The translations under genes were made by a program, and so were the position numbers. Shown piece by piece: positions 1 through 7,565 of a stretch of 9,168 nt of DNA. The notes beneath the pieces were generated by a model, which saw nothing but the letters and a program-made list of their open reading frames with translations, was not told where the DNA came from and made no database searches. Position 1 is the stretch's first letter. Every line of letters begins with the position of its first letter. The stretch is from Candidatus Mcinerneyibacteriota bacterium (lineage in GTDB: Bacteria; AUK180; JAQVHJ01), in contig DAOVMD010000093.1 of NCBI GenBank assembly GCA_030630935.1, positions 1 through 9,168 on the forward strand. The letters run 5' to 3'.

Positions 1-2
1 AG

Positions 3-173
3 CACCTGTTTCAATATTTCGAGAATGATTACATTAATCGGAGTCTCTGCATTGATTCAGAAACTGGTAAATTAAGTAAAATATACCAGAAAATCTTTGA
101 CTTAACAAAGATCTTTGAATATATTCATCATAAATCATGGTTTTGTTCTTTTTATTTAACTAACAAAAATTAA
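3..173 (+). CDS. Possible C-terminal tail of an upstream gene (doubtful)
   Basis: An open frame enters from the left edge and ends at TAA 171-173. The 56 residues include plausible amphipathic stretches (for example IYQKIFDLTKIFEYIHH) but no motif that I recognise. In such AT-rich DNA an open run of this size can occur by chance. A promoter-like pair (97-125) lies inside it, which argues against coding. I keep it only as a candidate partial gene. Confidence 0.2.
   Translation, partial: HLFQYFENDYINRSLCIDSETGKLSKIYQKIFDLTKIFEYIHHKSWFCSFYLTNKN
97..125 (+). promoter_or_regulatory. Possible sigma70-type promoter
   Basis: TTGACT at 97-102 is followed after exactly 17 bp by TATATT at 120-125, each one mismatch from the consensus hexamers. 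A start near 132 would give a long leader to the PASTA gene or a separate small RNA across the inverted repeats at 203-262. The spacing is ideal, but the DNA is AT-rich and chance matches are likely. Confidence 0.3.
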
Positions 174-202
174 AATCATTAAATTTTATGAAAAAAAATC
201 AT

Positions 203-229
203 GATTACGGAAAAACCATCTTCGTAATC
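203..229. repeat. Inverted repeat GATTACG / CGTAATC
   Basis: Seven perfectly paired bases (203-209 with 223-229) enclose a 13-base spacer. Two more inner pairs (one G-T) are possible. No T-run follows, so it is not a standard terminator. It could be an operator or an RNA hairpin; no function can be assigned. Confidence 0.4.
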
Positions 230-341
230 TTAGTTATGACACAGTCTCAATGACAAATTGAGTGCCATAGTACAACTACCAAGATGCTATTCATTTACTA
301 TAAAATATTACTTAGTATTATTACGTAATTAACATAAAGGC

Positions 342-370
342 TTGACAATATTTTTTAAATATGTTAAAAT
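342..370 (+). promoter_or_regulatory. Strong sigma70-type promoter of the PASTA-PBP1A genes
   Basis: TTGACA at 342-347 matches the -35 consensus perfectly. After 17 bp comes TAAAAT at 365-370, one mismatch from TATAAT, preceded by TG at 362-363, which forms an extended -10 element. Transcription would start about 6-8 bases after the -10 box, at 376-378, on or beside the ATG at 377. The resulting mRNA would be leaderless or nearly so, which agrees with the absence of a Shine-Dalgarno sequence in front of that ATG. Confidence 0.75.
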
Positions 371-376
371 TCACGT

Positions 377-1363
377 ATGAAGAGAATCTTAAAGTTATTC
401 AAGTACATGCTTCTATTAGGTTTCATGGGCTTTATCATTTTAATAGGGTTGATGAATGGATTCAAGTTATTTTTAAAGAAGCCTGAGGTCAAGGTTCCGG
501 ATGTAAATGGTTTACCAAAGAAGGCAGCGATTAAGACACTTAAGGGTAGTGGTTTAAAGTTTCAAATAACATATCAGGATGACCTTAATCTTCCGATTGA
601 CACAGTAATTATTCAGAAGCCTTCTCCCGGTGCGATTGTAAAGAAGGGCAGAAATATTCAGCTTTATTTATCCCGTGGTTTTGGAAATATTGAAGTTCCG
701 GATTTAACCAGTCAGGATCTTTTTAATGCCGAGCTAGTTCTTGAGGAGAGTAATCTTAAGATGGGCAATCGAATCAAGATCAGAACCAACTACGTTGCCA
801 AGGGTTTAATTGTTGCTCAAAATCCTGAACCGAAATCTATAGTTTCAAAGGGTGCATCAATTGATTTGATTATCAATGAAGGTTCGAAAGACAGAAATAT
901 CTATGTTAATAATTTTGTTGGTCAGCGAATTGAATTTGTTAGTGATTTCCGAAATAATATTCCCCTTTTAATTGAGAATGAAATTGACACAATGACATTT
1001 GGAATAATTACTGATCAATCTTTACCTTTAGGAACGATTGTCAATATTAATTCACCTATTAGTTTTGATTTTAACCCTGAATATATTGACCCGAATGATA
1101 CAGAAGCTGTTCCAATAATCACACATATTGATGATCCTGAACCTATGAGAGATCACAGGTATATATATTTTTTAGTGCCACCGGGATTTGCTGAAAGAAC
1201 TCTTGATGTATTTTTAATAACTGAAAGTACAAGGGAAAAGATTTTTCATGGTAAGGTGAAACCCGGAAGTAAATTTGAGAAGATAATTTATTTCCCCGGC
1301 AGCCAAACCGGATTAATTTATTTTTACTTAGACGGGAAATTAGAGGATTACAAAAGGTTATGA
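377..1363 (+). CDS. Membrane-anchored PASTA-domain protein
   Basis: PASTA domains bind peptidoglycan stem peptides or muropeptides and usually sit on Ser/Thr kinases or penicillin-binding proteins. This 328-residue protein has neither enzyme domain. It has a short basic N-terminus, one membrane helix at about 11-29, then a PASTA repeat at about 36-100 (VPDVNG, then IIQKPSPGAIVKKG) and a second at about 104-168 (VPDLTS, then VAQNPEPKSIVSKG). A degenerate third PASTA-like unit spans about 173-232. The C-terminal part (about 258-322) looks like a beta domain resembling the tails of some PASTA kinases. Topology predicts the repeats in the periplasm. No Shine-Dalgarno precedes the ATG, and the promoter position implies a leaderless mRNA. 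Its TGA overlaps the PBP1A ATG (ATGA), so the two are probably translationally coupled and may act together. All 15 lysines in the first 100 residues use AAG. Confidence 0.88.
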   Translation: MKRILKLFKYMLLLGFMGFIILIGLMNGFKLFLKKPEVKVPDVNGLPKKAAIKTLKGSGLKFQITYQDDLNLPIDTVIIQKPSPGAIVKKGRNIQLYLSRGFGNIEVPDLTSQDLFNAELVLEESNLKMGNRIKIRTNYVAKGLIVAQNPEPKSIVSKGASIDLIINEGSKDRNIYVNNFVGQRIEFVSDFRNNIPLLIENEIDTMTFGIITDQSLPLGTIVNINSPISFDFNPEYIDPNDTEAVPIITHIDDPEPMRDHRYIYFLVPPGFAERTLDVFLITESTREKIFHGKVKPGSKFEKIIYFPGSQTGLIYFYLDGKLEDYKRL

Positions 1364-3534
1364 AAAAGGTACTGAAATTTTTTAAGAGATTATCGTTGTT
1401 TATTATGGTTAGTTTTTTCCTTGGAATAGTATTAGCGTTTGCTTTGATTCAGATTTCAAAGGGTATGAAATTTGATGTAGAGCTTGATACATTTGCTCCT
1501 AATGTTCTTACCAGAATTTATGACAGGAACGGAGTATTATTAGCAGAATTAGTTGCGGAGAAACGTGATATTGTTCCAATTGACGATATCCCTGACAATA
1601 TGATCTATGCAATTGTTGCAGCTGAGGATAAACATTTCTTTGAGCATAACGGTTTTGATATAATTGCCATGGGCAGGGCGACCTTACGTAATATTAAGGC
1701 AATGAAATTTAAAGAGGGCGGGAGTACAATTTCCCAGCAGCTTGCTAAGAACATGACTTTAAAGGCACAGAAGCATATGTCCCGAAAGGTTAAAGAGGCT
1801 TTTTTCACATTAAAAATAGAGAAGAAGTATTCAAAGCGTGAGATCATTGAGTTATACTTAAACCAGGTATATTTTGGTCGTGTTTATGGAGTTCAGGAGG
1901 CTGCATGTTATTATTTTGGTAAAGATGCAAAGGAACTTAACTTAGCTGAATGTTCTTTAATTGCCGGTATCACCCGGCTTCCCGGTTATTATAATCCTTA
2001 TAAACATTTTGATAATGCAAAGTTCCGTCAAAAATATGTACTCAAGAGAATGGTTGAGGATGGTTATATCACTTTCAATGAAGCGGAAGCCGCATTTAAT
2101 CAGCCGCTTGAGATTAAGAGGAAGGATAAGGTTGAGACAAAAGCCCCGTATTTCATCGATTATGTTAAGCGCTACTTAATTGGGAAATATGGAGTTGCAA
2201 AGACTTTTAATGGTGGTTTAATCGTTAAGACTACCCTTGACATCCGGATTCAGGAAAAGGCTGAAGATGCATTAAAAATTGCAAATGAGAGAAGGTTAGA
2301 AGAAGAGCTTGACGAGATTCAGGGTGGTATCATTGTGATGGATCCGAATAATGGTCAGATTTTAGCCATGGTTGGGGGAACAGACTTTAAATTATCACAA
2401 TGGAATCGAGCAGTTCAAGCCCCCCGTCAGCCTGGGTCATTATTTAAGGTTTTTTTATATACAGCATATCTTGATAATGGCATGGGAACACTTTCTGATC
2501 TTTGGTATGACACTCCGATTGCATTCCCGGATATAAAAGTTAAGAGACCGGAAAAGGAAGATGATAATGATACTGAAACCGGAACAATTACCCCGGATGA
2601 CCTGAAGAATTTAACTCCTGCTGAAATCAAGGACCTTGATCTTTCCGAAACTCTTACCAGCTCAATTGTCGGGGATACTGAATCAGATGAGATTGAAGAT
2701 GAGATTGATTTCTATATCCCGACCAATTATCAACATTTTTCAGGCGTTGTAAATATTCGAAGAGCCATTCAATCATCTATTAATTTAGTTGCAATTAAAG
2801 TCACATATAGTATTGGTCCTGGGACTGTTGTTTCATATGCTCATAGGATGGGGATTAAATCCCCCTTAAAACCTGTTATTACAGTTGCATTAGGTGCGAA
2901 TGAAGTGAACCTTCTCGAAATAGTCAGTGCGGTATCCTGTTTACCCACAGGCGGAATAAGGAATGAACCAACTGCAATCCTCCAGGTTCGGGATTTCAAA
3001 GGAAATATCCATGAAAAATATATCCCGCATAAGAAGAGAGTACTTGATGAGAAGACAGCTTTCCTAATGAATTTTGTTTTGATGGGTGTTGTGAAACGTG
3101 GATCAGGTTGGCGTGCTAATATCGCAGGACATGAGATTGCTGGGAAAACAGGAACAACAAATAATTTCACAGATGCTTGGTTTGTTGGTTATACCCCGGA
3201 TTATATCTGCGGAATCTATATAGGTAATGATGACCCGTCAGTTTCTTTAGGTGATAAGCAAGCCGGGGGTAGAATTGCAGCTCCTATCTGGAAAGATGTG
3301 ATGAAAGATTTTCTTGCAGAGATTGAAGAACCGAAAAAATTTAATGTTCCTGATGGAATAGTATTTAAAGTAATTGATCCGAAAACCGGATTACTTGCTG
3401 TTCCTGAGCTTGAAAAGAAATATACAGAAGCCTATATAAAAGGTACAGAGCCAAGTAAATACTCTGACCCAAGGAAAAAACCCGAGCTAAATACTCTGGA
3501 TAAAAAGATTGAGTTTTTTAGATTGAAACCGTAA
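1360..3534 (+). CDS. Class A penicillin-binding protein (PBP1A family)
   Basis: Bifunctional peptidoglycan synthase: an N-terminal GT51 transglycosylase polymerises lipid II and a C-terminal transpeptidase cross-links stem peptides in the periplasm. A basic start and membrane helix (about 11-32) anchor it. GT51 motifs are clear: EDKHFFEHNGFD at 89-100, EGGSTISQQLAKN at 119-131 and the IELYLNQVYFG region at 163-173. The transpeptidase carries the SxxK motif at S360-K363 (within QPGSLFK), SIN at 473-475 and KTGT at 596-599, so both active sites look intact. The length, 724 residues, is normal to slightly long. The segment 400-450, between SxxK and SxN, is strongly acidic (19 Asp/Glu in 51 residues) and looks like an insertion. 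The start overlaps the PASTA stop by ATGA; AAAGG lies very close to the ATG, so reinitiation is likely. The protein has no PASTA domain of its own, which makes the adjacent PASTA protein a natural partner by inference. Confidence 0.96.
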   Translation: MKKVLKFFKRLSLFIMVSFFLGIVLAFALIQISKGMKFDVELDTFAPNVLTRIYDRNGVLLAELVAEKRDIVPIDDIPDNMIYAIVAAEDKHFFEHNGFDIIAMGRATLRNIKAMKFKEGGSTISQQLAKNMTLKAQKHMSRKVKEAFFTLKIEKKYSKREIIELYLNQVYFGRVYGVQEAACYYFGKDAKELNLAECSLIAGITRLPGYYNPYKHFDNAKFRQKYVLKRMVEDGYITFNEAEAAFNQPLEIKRKDKVETKAPYFIDYVKRYLIGKYGVAKTFNGGLIVKTTLDIRIQEKAEDALKIANERRLEEELDEIQGGIIVMDPNNGQILAMVGGTDFKLSQWNRAVQAPRQPGSLFKVFLYTAYLDNGMGTLSDLWYDTPIAFPDIKVKRPEKEDDNDTETGTITPDDLKNLTPAEIKDLDLSETLTSSIVGDTESDEIEDEIDFYIPTNYQHFSGVVNIRRAIQSSINLVAIKVTYSIGPGTVVSYAHRMGIKSPLKPVITVALGANEVNLLEIVSAVSCLPTGGIRNEPTAILQVRDFKGNIHEKYIPHKKRVLDEKTAFLMNFVLMGVVKRGSGWRANIAGHEIAGKTGTTNNFTDAWFVGYTPDYICGIYIGNDDPSVSLGDKQAGGRIAAPIWKDVMKDFLAEIEEPKKFNVPDGIVFKVIDPKTGLLAVPELEKKYTEAYIKGTEPSKYSDPRKKPELNTLDKKIEFFRLKP

Positions 3535-3580
3535 GCTTCATTAAAAATTGAAGTGAACGATTTATTTAAATAGGAGACAA

Positions 3581-5536
3581 ATGAGAAGAGCATATTATTT
3601 AATTTTTCTACTTGTATTTGGTATTTTGTTCTTGAGTTCTTGCGGTAAGGATGAACCTGATCTTTCCAACCTAACTCCAAAGCAGAAGAGGTTACTGGAA
3701 AAGGAATTAAAAGATATCAATGAGAAATTACAGACCCCGCCTGAAGAACCTTTAGATAAGCTTGAAAAGATTTCACAGAAGATTAAGTTAAATATTAGGA
3801 AGAGTGAAGTTCTATATAAATTAGGACAGACCAGGGCTTCAGAAGATTTAGTCAAGGACTTATTATCGAAGCATCCGCATCATCCCGAAATCTTAATGAA
3901 AAAAGTTTTTAAGCAATTTGAAGATGGAAAGAAAGACTCAGCAATTAAAATTTTAAAGGAATTGATTAATAGTTTCCCTGAATATTATCCTTCCTATGCC
4001 GTTTATGGTATAATCCTGTACCAGGAGAATAAACCTAAAGAGGCATATACAATTCTGCGTAAGGCAGATGAACTTGAGGGTATTACAATTAATATAAGTG
4101 AGTATAAGACCAGCGATTCAGAACTCGAATTCACATCTGTAAAATTACGAAGAAGGTTTTATTTTCATAAAAGAAAAGTTAAGAGAATGAATAATATGGA
4201 TCTGTATGGAAATTTTAATTATAACCTTTTTCATTATACTCTTGCGAAGTTATATTTTAATAAGAAATGGTATAAATCATCGAGGGTTCAGTGTAGAAAG
4301 ATTCTGATATTTGATAATCAGGATATTGAGACTCTCCTTTTAATATCGGAAGATTACCAGAGATTAGGTGAGCCCGAACGCGCGATTGCAATTCTTGAAT
4401 ATACGACTAATTTGCATGACACAAAGGAAAATGCCTATTTCTCTTTATGTAAAATGTCATACCGAGTCAAGGACTATATAAAAGCAAAGAGATTTTTAGA
4501 GATTTATATTGAGAAATTTCCTGAATCAGAGAATATTAACCAGGTAAAAGAAATGCTTGCAGATATTTATAATGAATTTTCAATATTTGAAAAAGCAGAA
4601 ACTATCTATACCGATTTAATCAAAAAGACTAATAAGGATGAGACAATTTTATGTCTTGCAAAATTATACATTAAATGGGGAAAGCGGGATAAGGCCGTGA
4701 GACTTTTAAAGAAATTATCAAAGAAGAAAATTTCAGGATATAAAGCTCAACTGATTTTAGCTGAGCTTGCGGTTGAATCAGATGATTATAAAAGCAGTTG
4801 GAAGATTCTGAAAAATTTAAAGAAGATTGATTTAGAGGAGCCGGAAGCTTATCATCTTTTAGCTCAATTTTATTATAGATTATTTAAGGAGGAGAAGCAT
4901 GAATCTTTCTTTAGTATTTCAAGGAAAGAGATCAAGGATTATTATTTTGTAAAGACAACAGAACAATTACCTAAGCCTGTTGATTCTAAACCCAACACAC
5001 TACCTGATAAAATTGAAGAAGAACCCAGTCCATTTAGAGATCATCCGCCAAAGAATGAGAAGGAGATCGAAGACGAAAAAATAAAATCCGAATCTTACGA
5101 TCAAATTATTTTTGATGATAATTTAATCCTTGACCTTGCAATTATTGAAGAGAGGAATGCTGTGGAGCGGGACAAGAACAATTCATTATTCATATTTACT
5201 TTAGGGATTTATTTATATGAAAAGGGTCGGATTAAATCTGAAGATTTTAACAGGGAATTTTTTTCATACAGGAAAACGAGTCCATATAATAACCCGCACC
5301 TTCGTCTTGGAAAAGAAGAGGGGGATGAACTTTTGGATGAGTCAATTAAACATTTAAAGTTTGCCCTGAAATCAGACCCTAAAAATATTGAATACATAAA
5401 AGCACTTGCCTGGGCATATTACCTGAGGAGAAAATTATCAAGTGCTTATGATAGTTTCCAAAAAGTTTTGAAGTATGACCCGTTTGATATTGAAGTTATC
5501 TTCGCATTAAAAGATTTAAAAGAAAGATTAAAATAA
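3581..5536 (+). CDS. TPR-repeat lipoprotein
   Basis: Predicted exported lipoprotein of 651 residues built mostly from helical TPR-type hairpins, a scaffold for protein-protein contacts. The signal peptide has arginines at 2-3, a hydrophobic core and a lipobox LSSC with the acylated cysteine at 21. TPR-like pairs can be seen at about 74-165, 215-350 and 352-440. The best-formed ones are near the C-terminus (about 584-640, with spacing typical of ALKSDPKNIEYIKALAWAYY). A charged, proline-rich linker at about 462-505 splits the protein into a long N-terminal and a short C-terminal superhelix. A good Shine-Dalgarno, AGGAG at 3572-3576, lies 4 bases before the ATG. The gap to the PBP1A gene is 46 bp with no terminator, so co-transcription is likely. 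Partner and exact role are unknown; a scaffold for envelope synthesis is only inferred from the neighbours. Confidence 0.88.
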   Translation: MRRAYYLIFLLVFGILFLSSCGKDEPDLSNLTPKQKRLLEKELKDINEKLQTPPEEPLDKLEKISQKIKLNIRKSEVLYKLGQTRASEDLVKDLLSKHPHHPEILMKKVFKQFEDGKKDSAIKILKELINSFPEYYPSYAVYGIILYQENKPKEAYTILRKADELEGITINISEYKTSDSELEFTSVKLRRRFYFHKRKVKRMNNMDLYGNFNYNLFHYTLAKLYFNKKWYKSSRVQCRKILIFDNQDIETLLLISEDYQRLGEPERAIAILEYTTNLHDTKENAYFSLCKMSYRVKDYIKAKRFLEIYIEKFPESENINQVKEMLADIYNEFSIFEKAETIYTDLIKKTNKDETILCLAKLYIKWGKRDKAVRLLKKLSKKKISGYKAQLILAELAVESDDYKSSWKILKNLKKIDLEEPEAYHLLAQFYYRLFKEEKHESFFSISRKEIKDYYFVKTTEQLPKPVDSKPNTLPDKIEEEPSPFRDHPPKNEKEIEDEKIKSESYDQIIFDDNLILDLAIIEERNAVERDKNNSLFIFTLGIYLYEKGRIKSEDFNREFFSYRKTSPYNNPHLRLGKEEGDELLDESIKHLKFALKSDPKNIEYIKALAWAYYLRRKLSSAYDSFQKVLKYDPFDIEVIFALKDLKERLK

Positions 5537-5837
5537 GTGGTGATGATTAAATATAATTCAGTTCTTAAATGTATTTCATTTTAATATGAAGTTATATGGA
5601 GATTCATCCTTATTTATCAAGTGTGTCCCATTAATCACTCGTTACGAAATTCAATTCAAGTATAAAGACAATCGCAACCATATCAATGACTGAAAGTCCT
5701 GACAAAATGAAGGAAACTTACCCATCTGAAGTAAACATAATACTGAAACAAAATGTAAATTCCGTCTCCCTAAAATCAAGAGAAAAAGCTCTTGACATTA
5801 AGTTAAGAAAGTTGTATAATTTAATTAAGGAGAAATA
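5537..5837. other. Gap between the TPR gene and the restriction block
   Basis: About 300 bases without a convincing gene. No strong terminator follows the TPR gene; the best candidate, TTCAT/ATGAA around 5577-5590, is weak and lacks a T-run. The right end carries a perfect consensus promoter (5792-5820). A 50-codon open frame (5686-5838) covers that promoter. I see no trace of methyltransferase motifs that would represent the missing front of the next gene. Confidence 0.6.
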
Positions 5838-5838
5838 A
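5686..5838 (+). CDS. Small ORF, 50 residues, probably not a gene
   Basis: The ATG at 5686 opens a lysine-rich 50-codon frame whose TAA shares its last base with the next ATG (TAATG). That overlap would suit translational coupling, but no Shine-Dalgarno precedes the ATG, the frame is open further upstream without another start, and the consensus promoter of the next gene lies inside it. I recognise no family. It may be a decayed fragment or chance. Confidence 0.18.
   Translation: MTESPDKMKETYPSEVNIILKQNVNSVSLKSREKALDIKLRKLYNLIKEK
5792..5820 (+). promoter_or_regulatory. Perfect consensus sigma70-type promoter of the restriction block
   Basis: TTGACA at 5792-5797 and TATAAT at 5815-5820 are both exact consensus hexamers with the ideal 17-bp spacing. 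The predicted start near 5827 coincides with the AAGGAG Shine-Dalgarno at 5827-5832, 5 bases before the ATG at 5838, giving an mRNA leader of only about 11 bases. No operator-like palindrome overlaps it, so expression would appear constitutive. Confidence 0.85.
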
Positions 5839-6512
5839 TGAAGCAACTTGGAAAATGTTCATTCACAAGCATTCATAACGGCAAATCAAATAATTCACTG
5901 AGACATCTTGATGAATTTCCTATTTTAATTAGATACAATAATGCTCTAGATATTATTCATAAAATCAGAAATAAAAGTAATAGTTTCTTATCAGAAATGG
6001 TTTCATCTATTAACTTATTTGGTTTTGAAAGTTCATACAGGGGAAGTTCTAAAAAAGGTGATAATTCTATTGCCTTATTAAGTAGTAAAGGCAAAGGTTT
6101 TATGGATTTCAATATAAGTTCAGCTCAAGAATTAATAGGTAAGTATAAAGTTGTTATAAGTAGAACTATTTCTGAGCATGCTGGTGAGCATGGAAAGGAT
6201 GGAAAATTTAAAGTATTAGCCAAAACTATGATTCTTTCTAAAAATGAAATTTGTTCACATTCATATTTAGTAATAGGTACCTTTGATAATAAAAAAGAGG
6301 CTTTATTTTTAGAAAATTATTTACGAACAAAATTTGTAAGATTTTTAATTTTACAAACGATTTCAGGGATTGATTTAAGTAAAGAAAGATTTATGTTCGT
6401 TCCACTCCAGGACTTTTCCCAACCCTGGACAGATGAAAAACTGTACAAAAAATACGATTTGACCATAGAAGAGAAAGATTACATAGAATCAATGATTAGA
6501 TCGATGGAATAG
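5838..6512 (+). CDS. C-terminal (target-recognition) fragment of an Eco57I-like restriction-modification enzyme
   Basis: From memory of the family, the sequence matches the tail of large Eco57I-type methyltransferase/restriction proteins. Markers are FTSIHNGKS at 9-17, HLDEFPILIRYNNALDIIHKI at 23-43, ISEHAGE at 111-117, SYLVIGTFD at 142-150 and the end motif FVPLQDFSQPWTDEKLYKKY at 187-206 followed by YIESMIR. This portion is thought to recognise the DNA target. The catalytic methyltransferase core, including the SAM-binding and NPPY motifs, should lie N-terminal to it and is absent. Only 224 residues remain, and an in-frame TAA stands at 5826-5828, three codons before the ATG. The fragment nevertheless has a strong AAGGAG site, a perfect promoter and no internal stop. 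It could be an expressed remnant or a repurposed specificity subunit. Lysine codons are 21 AAA to 3 AAG, unlike the PASTA gene. The next gene follows after 3 bases. Confidence 0.75.
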   Translation: MKQLGKCSFTSIHNGKSNNSLRHLDEFPILIRYNNALDIIHKIRNKSNSFLSEMVSSINLFGFESSYRGSSKKGDNSIALLSSKGKGFMDFNISSAQELIGKYKVVISRTISEHAGEHGKDGKFKVLAKTMILSKNEICSHSYLVIGTFDNKKEALFLENYLRTKFVRFLILQTISGIDLSKERFMFVPLQDFSQPWTDEKLYKKYDLTIEEKDYIESMIRSME

Positions 6513-6515
6513 AGT

Positions 6516-7565
6516 ATGAATAAAAAAGAGATACAAAAAGACGGCCTGATACTTAACGATATTAAAACGCTTATAGAGGAGAGCCGGCAACAGCTTGCTG
6601 TTTTGGTGAACTCAACTATGACAATGCTCTACTGGAATATAGGTAAACGAATCAAAGAAGAAATTTTAGGTAACAAAAGGGCAGAATACGGCAAAAAGAT
6701 AATTGTTGAATTAAGTAAACAATTATCCCTGGAATACGGCAAAGGCTGGAGCGAAAAGAACCTACGACACATGATGAGATTTGCAGAGGTTTTCCCTGAA
6801 AAAGAGATTGTCTTATCACTGATTAGACAATTGAGTTGGACACATATTTTAGCAATTATTCCCATTGAAGACCCACTTAAAAGAGAATTTTACATCGAAA
6901 TGTGCAAAATGGAAAAGTGGAGTGTTCGTACATTTAGAGAGCGTATCAACTCCATGCTTTACGAAAGAACAGCCATTAGTAAAAAACCGGAAAAAACTAT
7001 TAAAGTCGATTTAGACTTACTTAAAAACGAAGAGCAGTTAAGTCCCGATTTGGTATTCAGAGACCCCTATTTTTTAAATTTTTTAGGATTACACGACAGC
7101 TATTCCGAAAGGGATTTGGAAAATGCGATTTTAGCAGAATTGCAACAGTTTATTATTGAATTAGGAACTGACTTTGCCTTTTTGGCTCGTCAGAAACGAA
7201 TTACAATAGATAGCGAAGACTACTATATCGATTTATTGTTTTACCACCGTAAGCTAAAAAGTCTCATTGCCATAGATTTAAAATTAGGTAAATTTAAAGC
7301 TTCCGATAAAGGACAGATGGAACTCTATCTGGCCTGGTTAGAAAAACATGAAATGGTGGAAGGAGAAAGCAGTCCTTTGGGATTAATTCTTTGTGCTACG
7401 AAAAATGAAGAGCATATAGAACTAATGCAACTTGATAAAAGCAATATCAAAATTGCAGAATACCTTACTAAATTACCCGACATGAAATTATTGGCAAACA
7501 AACTGCATCAATCGATTGAACGAGCTAAAAACAGATTAGCACAAAAAGAGGCAAACAATGAGTAA
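6516..7565 (+). CDS. DUF1016/YhcG-family PD-(D/E)XK nuclease
   Basis: Complete member of the DUF1016 family (349 residues, usual family length), predicted to be a DNA endonuclease often found beside restriction-modification genes. The helical N-terminal domain (about 10-150) contains the characteristic MTMLYWNIGKRI (35-46), YGKGWSEKNLRHMMRFAEVFP (74-94) and RQLSWTHI (104-111). The C-terminal nuclease domain (about 175-335) has the expected acidic residue in LENAILAEL (201-209), D239 in YYIDLLFYH, D254-L-K256 in IDLKLGKF, and GQMELYL (266-272) with Q267. The catalytic set therefore looks intact. Only 3 bases separate it from the preceding stop and no good Shine-Dalgarno is visible, so translational coupling is likely. 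Its own end overlaps the next start by 8 bases. Lysine codons are 33 AAA to 4 AAG, which with the truncated flanking genes supports acquisition by horizontal transfer. Confidence 0.92.
   Translation: MNKKEIQKDGLILNDIKTLIEESRQQLAVLVNSTMTMLYWNIGKRIKEEILGNKRAEYGKKIIVELSKQLSLEYGKGWSEKNLRHMMRFAEVFPEKEIVLSLIRQLSWTHILAIIPIEDPLKREFYIEMCKMEKWSVRTFRERINSMLYERTAISKKPEKTIKVDLDLLKNEEQLSPDLVFRDPYFLNFLGLHDSYSERDLENAILAELQQFIIELGTDFAFLARQKRITIDSEDYYIDLLFYHRKLKSLIAIDLKLGKFKASDKGQMELYLAWLEKHEMVEGESSPLGLILCATKNEEHIELMQLDKSNIKIAEYLTKLPDMKLLANKLHQSIERAKNRLAQKEANNE

Larger units (their letters stand above)
1..376. other. Upstream region, mostly non-coding
   Basis: No convincing complete gene lies here. The frame starting at base 3 stays open for 56 codons and stops at TAA 171-173. 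It could be the tail of an upstream gene, but it has no recognisable motif. Visible structure: ATCTTTG at 93-99 pairs with CAAAGAT at 106-112, and ATCTTTGA is repeated directly at 111-118. GATTACG at 203-209 pairs with CGTAATC at 223-229. CTCAAT at 246-251 pairs with ATTGAG at 257-262. None of these is followed by a T-run, so none reads as an intrinsic terminator. The region ends in the promoter of the PASTA gene. Confidence 0.6.

Noticed and set aside
1605-1847. Open frames on the - strand across the PBP1A gene (also 2427-2630 and 2841-3170) and other - strand frames
   Set aside because: They lie opposite clearly coding frames with intact motifs, have no ribosome sites or recognisable products, and are shadows of the + strand codon pattern.
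1961-2179. Second + strand frame inside the PBP1A gene
   Set aside because: It overlaps the continuous, motif-bearing PBP1A frame and its composition is that of an out-of-frame reading.
5577-5595. Terminator after the TPR gene
   Set aside because: The only stem is about five A/T-rich pairs and there is no T-run. I cannot support a terminator here.
5615-5640. TGTGTCCCATTA considered as an insertion-sequence end
   Set aside because: No matching inverted copy, target duplication or transposase remnant was found in the window.
5686-5838. Fifty-codon ORF overlapping the next start by TAATG, considered as an antitoxin or coupled regulator
   Set aside because: It has no ribosome site and no recognisable family, and the perfect promoter of the downstream gene lies inside it. 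Kept only as a low-confidence feature.
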